From an uncultured Opitutales bacterium (GTDB taxonomy: Bacteria > Verrucomicrobiota > Verrucomicrobiia > Opitutales > UBA2995): a stretch of 8,113 bases of DNA. The stretch covers positions 1 to 8,113 of the forward strand of contig CALGUT010000446.1 of NCBI GenBank assembly GCA_937920335.1. The letters run 5' to 3'. The position numbers and the translations under genes were made by a program. Below are positions 6,222 through 8,113 of this stretch, piece by piece (the first letter of the stretch is position 1; every line of letters starts with the position of its first letter). The notes below the pieces were generated by a model. The model did not search any database. It worked only from the letters and a program-made list of their open reading frames with translations, and was not told the origin of the DNA.

Positions 6222-6875
6222 ATGTCTACGATCTTTTCGAAAGAAGCCAACAAAGCGCCGTTGAAGATAGTCATCGCGTTGTTGATTTTGGGTGCGACCA
6301 TTACGGCTGGCTTTACCTACTACATGACTCCGAAATACGCCAGAGTCGGTTACCAGCCCATTCAGCCAGTATCGTTCCAGCACTCATTACACGCGGGTGA
6401 ACTGGGAATCGATTGTCGTTACTGCCACAGCCAAGTTGAAAAATCGGGTCATTCAAATGTTCCGGCGACCAACACGTGTATGAACTGCCACAACCAGGTT
6501 CAGGTGTTGAGTGAGAAACTTCAACCGGTTCGTGATAGCTTTGCCAGTGGGGAGTCCATTCCCTGGGTGCAGGTTCACCAGCTTCCGGATTATGTATATT
6601 TTAACCACTCGGTTCACGTGAACCGCGGTATCAGCTGCTTTGAGTGTCATGGCCAGGTCAATGAGATGGACGAAGTGCGGCATGAGAAATCGTTTAGCAT
6701 GGCATTTTGTTTGGAGTGTCACCGGAACCCCGAGGAAAAACTTCGTCCGTTGGACCAGATCACCAACCTCGATTGGCGACCTGAGAGCAAAGAGGCTCAA
6801 TTAGAATTTGGAAATGAAATGAAAGAGCACTGGAAGGTGCAACCACCTACCAGCTGCTCAGGATGTCACCGATGA
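6222..6875 (+). CDS. actA: alternative complex III subunit ActA, pentaheme cytochrome c
   Basis: Electron-transfer subunit of the quinol:electron-acceptor oxidoreductase ACIII, exposed to the periplasm. Seen: 217 residues with one N-terminal membrane helix at about 14-34, most likely an uncleaved anchor. Exactly five CxxCH heme motifs lie at 65-69, 86-90, 139-143, 163-167 and 212-216. Paired histidines in FQHSLH (52-57) and FNHSVH (127-132) are probable distal heme ligands, an arrangement shared with NrfB/cytochrome c7-like multiheme proteins. Five hemes, one anchor and an immediately following actB are diagnostic of ActA. The ATG at 6222 is preceded by an AT-rich run without Shine-Dalgarno. 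The gene overlaps actB by 4 nt (ATGA). Heme attachment needs a cytochrome c maturation system elsewhere. Apart from the ACIII context it could be called a generic cytochrome c3-type protein. Confidence 0.92.
   Translation: MSTIFSKEANKAPLKIVIALLILGATITAGFTYYMTPKYARVGYQPIQPVSFQHSLHAGELGIDCRYCHSQVEKSGHSNVPATNTCMNCHNQVQVLSEKLQPVRDSFASGESIPWVQVHQLPDYVYFNHSVHVNRGISCFECHGQVNEMDEVRHEKSFSMAFCLECHRNPEEKLRPLDQITNLDWRPESKEAQLEFGNEMKEHWKVQPPTSCSGCHR
6860..6863 (+). promoter_or_regulatory. Shine-Dalgarno deciding the actB start
   Basis: AGGA at 6860-6863 lies 8 nt before the ATG at 6872. An in-frame ATG at 6863 would add three residues but would overlap this AGGA and lack its own site, so 6872 is preferred. 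The AGGA is read in actA as part of the Ser-Gly codons of the last heme motif. Confidence 0.6.
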
Positions 6876-8113
6876 AAAAGTTTCTTAAACATCCCGAACC
6901 TTCGGACTCTGACCTTAAGGGTCCTCATTACTGGAAAAGCCTCGATGAATTGGCTGAGACAGACGGTTTTAAAGACTATTTGCACCGGGAATTCCCCGAA
7001 GGCGCATCAGAACTAGATGGCGTAAATCGCCGACAGTTTATGAAGGTCATGTCTGCCTCCTTTGCTTTTGCAGGTATTGGTTTGACTGGCTGCCGTCGGC
7101 CCGAATCGCATGTGATGGCGTTCAGCAAGCAGCCTGAAGTGATCACCCATGGTAAACCCCTATACTACGCCTCCACGATGCCGCACCGGAGTGATCCGGT
7201 CGCCTTGTTGGCGGAGACGAATGACGGTCGGCCGACAAAGCTCGAAGGTAATAACCTGTATGCTGGCAGCAATGGCAGCACGAACCAGTATGCGCAGGCG
7301 TCGATCTTGGACCTTTACGACCCTGGTCGTTCGAAAAAGTCCGTTGAGAGTGGTCGCACGTTGACCGAAGCTCAGCGCACCGATCACCTGGTGGCTATTT
7401 CCAATACGTATTCGGAAAACGGTGGGGAAGGATTGGCATTTCTTGCAGAAGGAATCCCGTCGGTAACTCGCAGGGCTCAGCTGAAACAACTCAAAAAGAA
7501 GTTCCCCAAAGCGATTTGGGCTGAATACGACGCGGTTGATACGTCGAATCCTGATAAGGCGGCTGCGGTCGCTACCGGAAAGCCGGTTCGCGCGGTCTAC
7601 GACTTTACCAAAGCGAAACGGGTGCTCTCATTGGAGGCGGATTTCTTGTATAGCGATCCTAATCACCTGGCTTACACCCGTGACTTTTCAAAGGCCCGCA
7701 AAGTGGAAGACGATCATGCTGCGATGAATCGTTTGTATGCTGCCGAGTCTTATTACTCCATTACTGGAGGGATGGCAGACCATAGATTGCGGATCGCGTC
7801 CGGTGATATTCCTGCACTGACATCATTGATGTGTGCGGCTATTCTAGACCTCACTGGAACTGCTCCAGATTCAGCACAAGCACTTAAAGATTCAGCCGCT
7901 GGTTTGGATGTTGATCCTCATTGGATCGAGGAATGTGCCAAGGATTTGGTGGAACACGCTGGGCACTCTCTAGTGGTAGCAGGTCCGCATCAGCCGCAAG
8001 GCGTGCATGCCTTGGTAATTGCAATGAATGAGCTGCTTCAGGCACAGGGGGAGACGGTGAATTACATCTCCATTCCTGAGAACTCGGCTTCATCCATTTT
8101 TGACCTAGCGGCT
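6872..8113 (+). CDS. actB: alternative complex III subunit ActB, N-terminal 414 residues (cut by window edge)
   Basis: Large periplasmic subunit of ACIII: a molybdopterin-oxidoreductase-like domain fused to a C-terminal ferredoxin-like domain with Fe-S clusters. The usual length is near 1000 residues, so less than half is present. Seen: the family-specific extended Tat leader, with HYWKSLDELAET (19-30), the FPEGASELDGVNRRQFMK block (41-58, twin Arg53-Arg54) and a hydrophobic segment ending in LTGCRRPE (71-78). Then comes the oxidoreductase-like region, including LYYASTMPHRSDPVALLAET (97-116). The only cysteines are 74, 321 and 355, so the N-terminal CxxCxxxC cluster motif of true molybdoenzymes is absent, as expected for cofactor-less ActB. 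Cys74 follows a lipobox-like LTGC, so lipid anchoring is possible. The frame is open to the last base. The 4-nt overlap with actA implies translational coupling. Confidence 0.92.
   Translation, partial: MKKFLKHPEPSDSDLKGPHYWKSLDELAETDGFKDYLHREFPEGASELDGVNRRQFMKVMSASFAFAGIGLTGCRRPESHVMAFSKQPEVITHGKPLYYASTMPHRSDPVALLAETNDGRPTKLEGNNLYAGSNGSTNQYAQASILDLYDPGRSKKSVESGRTLTEAQRTDHLVAISNTYSENGGEGLAFLAEGIPSVTRRAQLKQLKKKFPKAIWAEYDAVDTSNPDKAAAVATGKPVRAVYDFTKAKRVLSLEADFLYSDPNHLAYTRDFSKARKVEDDHAAMNRLYAAESYYSITGGMADHRLRIASGDIPALTSLMCAAILDLTGTAPDSAQALKDSAAGLDVDPHWIEECAKDLVEHAGHSLVVAGPHQPQGVHALVIAMNELLQAQGETVNYISIPENSASSIFDLAA

Noticed and set aside
7160..7489. Open frames on both strands within actB, including 109 codons on the minus strand
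   Set aside because: The actB frame is continuous to the window edge with diagnostic ActB motifs; the others lack any feature.

Overview
The window is typical bacterial chromosome, gene-dense with mostly short spacers. It carries three unrelated functional blocks. The organism is a Gram-negative, didermic bacterium with a Tat system and an alternative complex III (ACIII) respiratory chain. The combination of ACIII, moderate base composition and few Shine-Dalgarno sequences would suit Verrucomicrobiota (Opitutae-like), with Planctomycetota or Bacteroidota relatives as alternatives. This placement is inference and low confidence.

Block 1 (1-1193, minus strand) is a sugar-nucleotide pair. The first gene is a RmlD-like epimerase/reductase that strongly resembles the plant and giant-virus bifunctional 3,5-epimerase/4-keto-reductase. 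Eight bases downstream follows the N-terminal third of a dTDP-glucose 4,6-dehydratase (rmlB), cut by the left window edge. Together they could make nucleotide-L-rhamnose, or a related 6-deoxyhexose, for surface glycans.

Block 2 (about 1230-5794, plus strand) is divergent from block 1. It encodes a complete tripartite ABC export system: a TolC-type outer-membrane factor, a HlyD/MacA-type adaptor, a four-helix FtsX/LolC-E-type permease and a separate LolD-type ATPase. Junctions are tight (1-nt overlap, 19-nt gap, 4-nt overlap), so this is one operon. Its leader contains a good sigma70-like promoter, a dyad between the -35 and -10, a terminator-like hairpin with a T6 tract and a nine-codon mini-ORF overlapping that hairpin. 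Only then comes the GTG start, which lacks a Shine-Dalgarno. This looks like a regulated leader. The ABC core reads as Lol-like (lipoprotein-release family) but is wired to MacA/TolC-like partners.

Block 3 (5934-8113, plus strand) is the start of an ACIII (act) operon. A small protein with an almost-Tat signal, in which the second arginine is replaced by proline, precedes actA, a membrane-anchored pentaheme cytochrome c. actA overlaps actB, a molybdopterin-oxidoreductase-like subunit with the extended Tat leader, which runs off the right edge. ACIII oxidises menaquinol and passes electrons to cytochrome c or oxidase; the remaining act genes should follow outside the window.

I saw no tRNA, rRNA, CRISPR, insertion sequence or integration site. 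No wholly new system is evident. The most unusual points are the plant-like rhamnose enzyme, the Lol-like core in a tripartite pump with its elaborate leader, and the broken-Tat small protein in front of actA.
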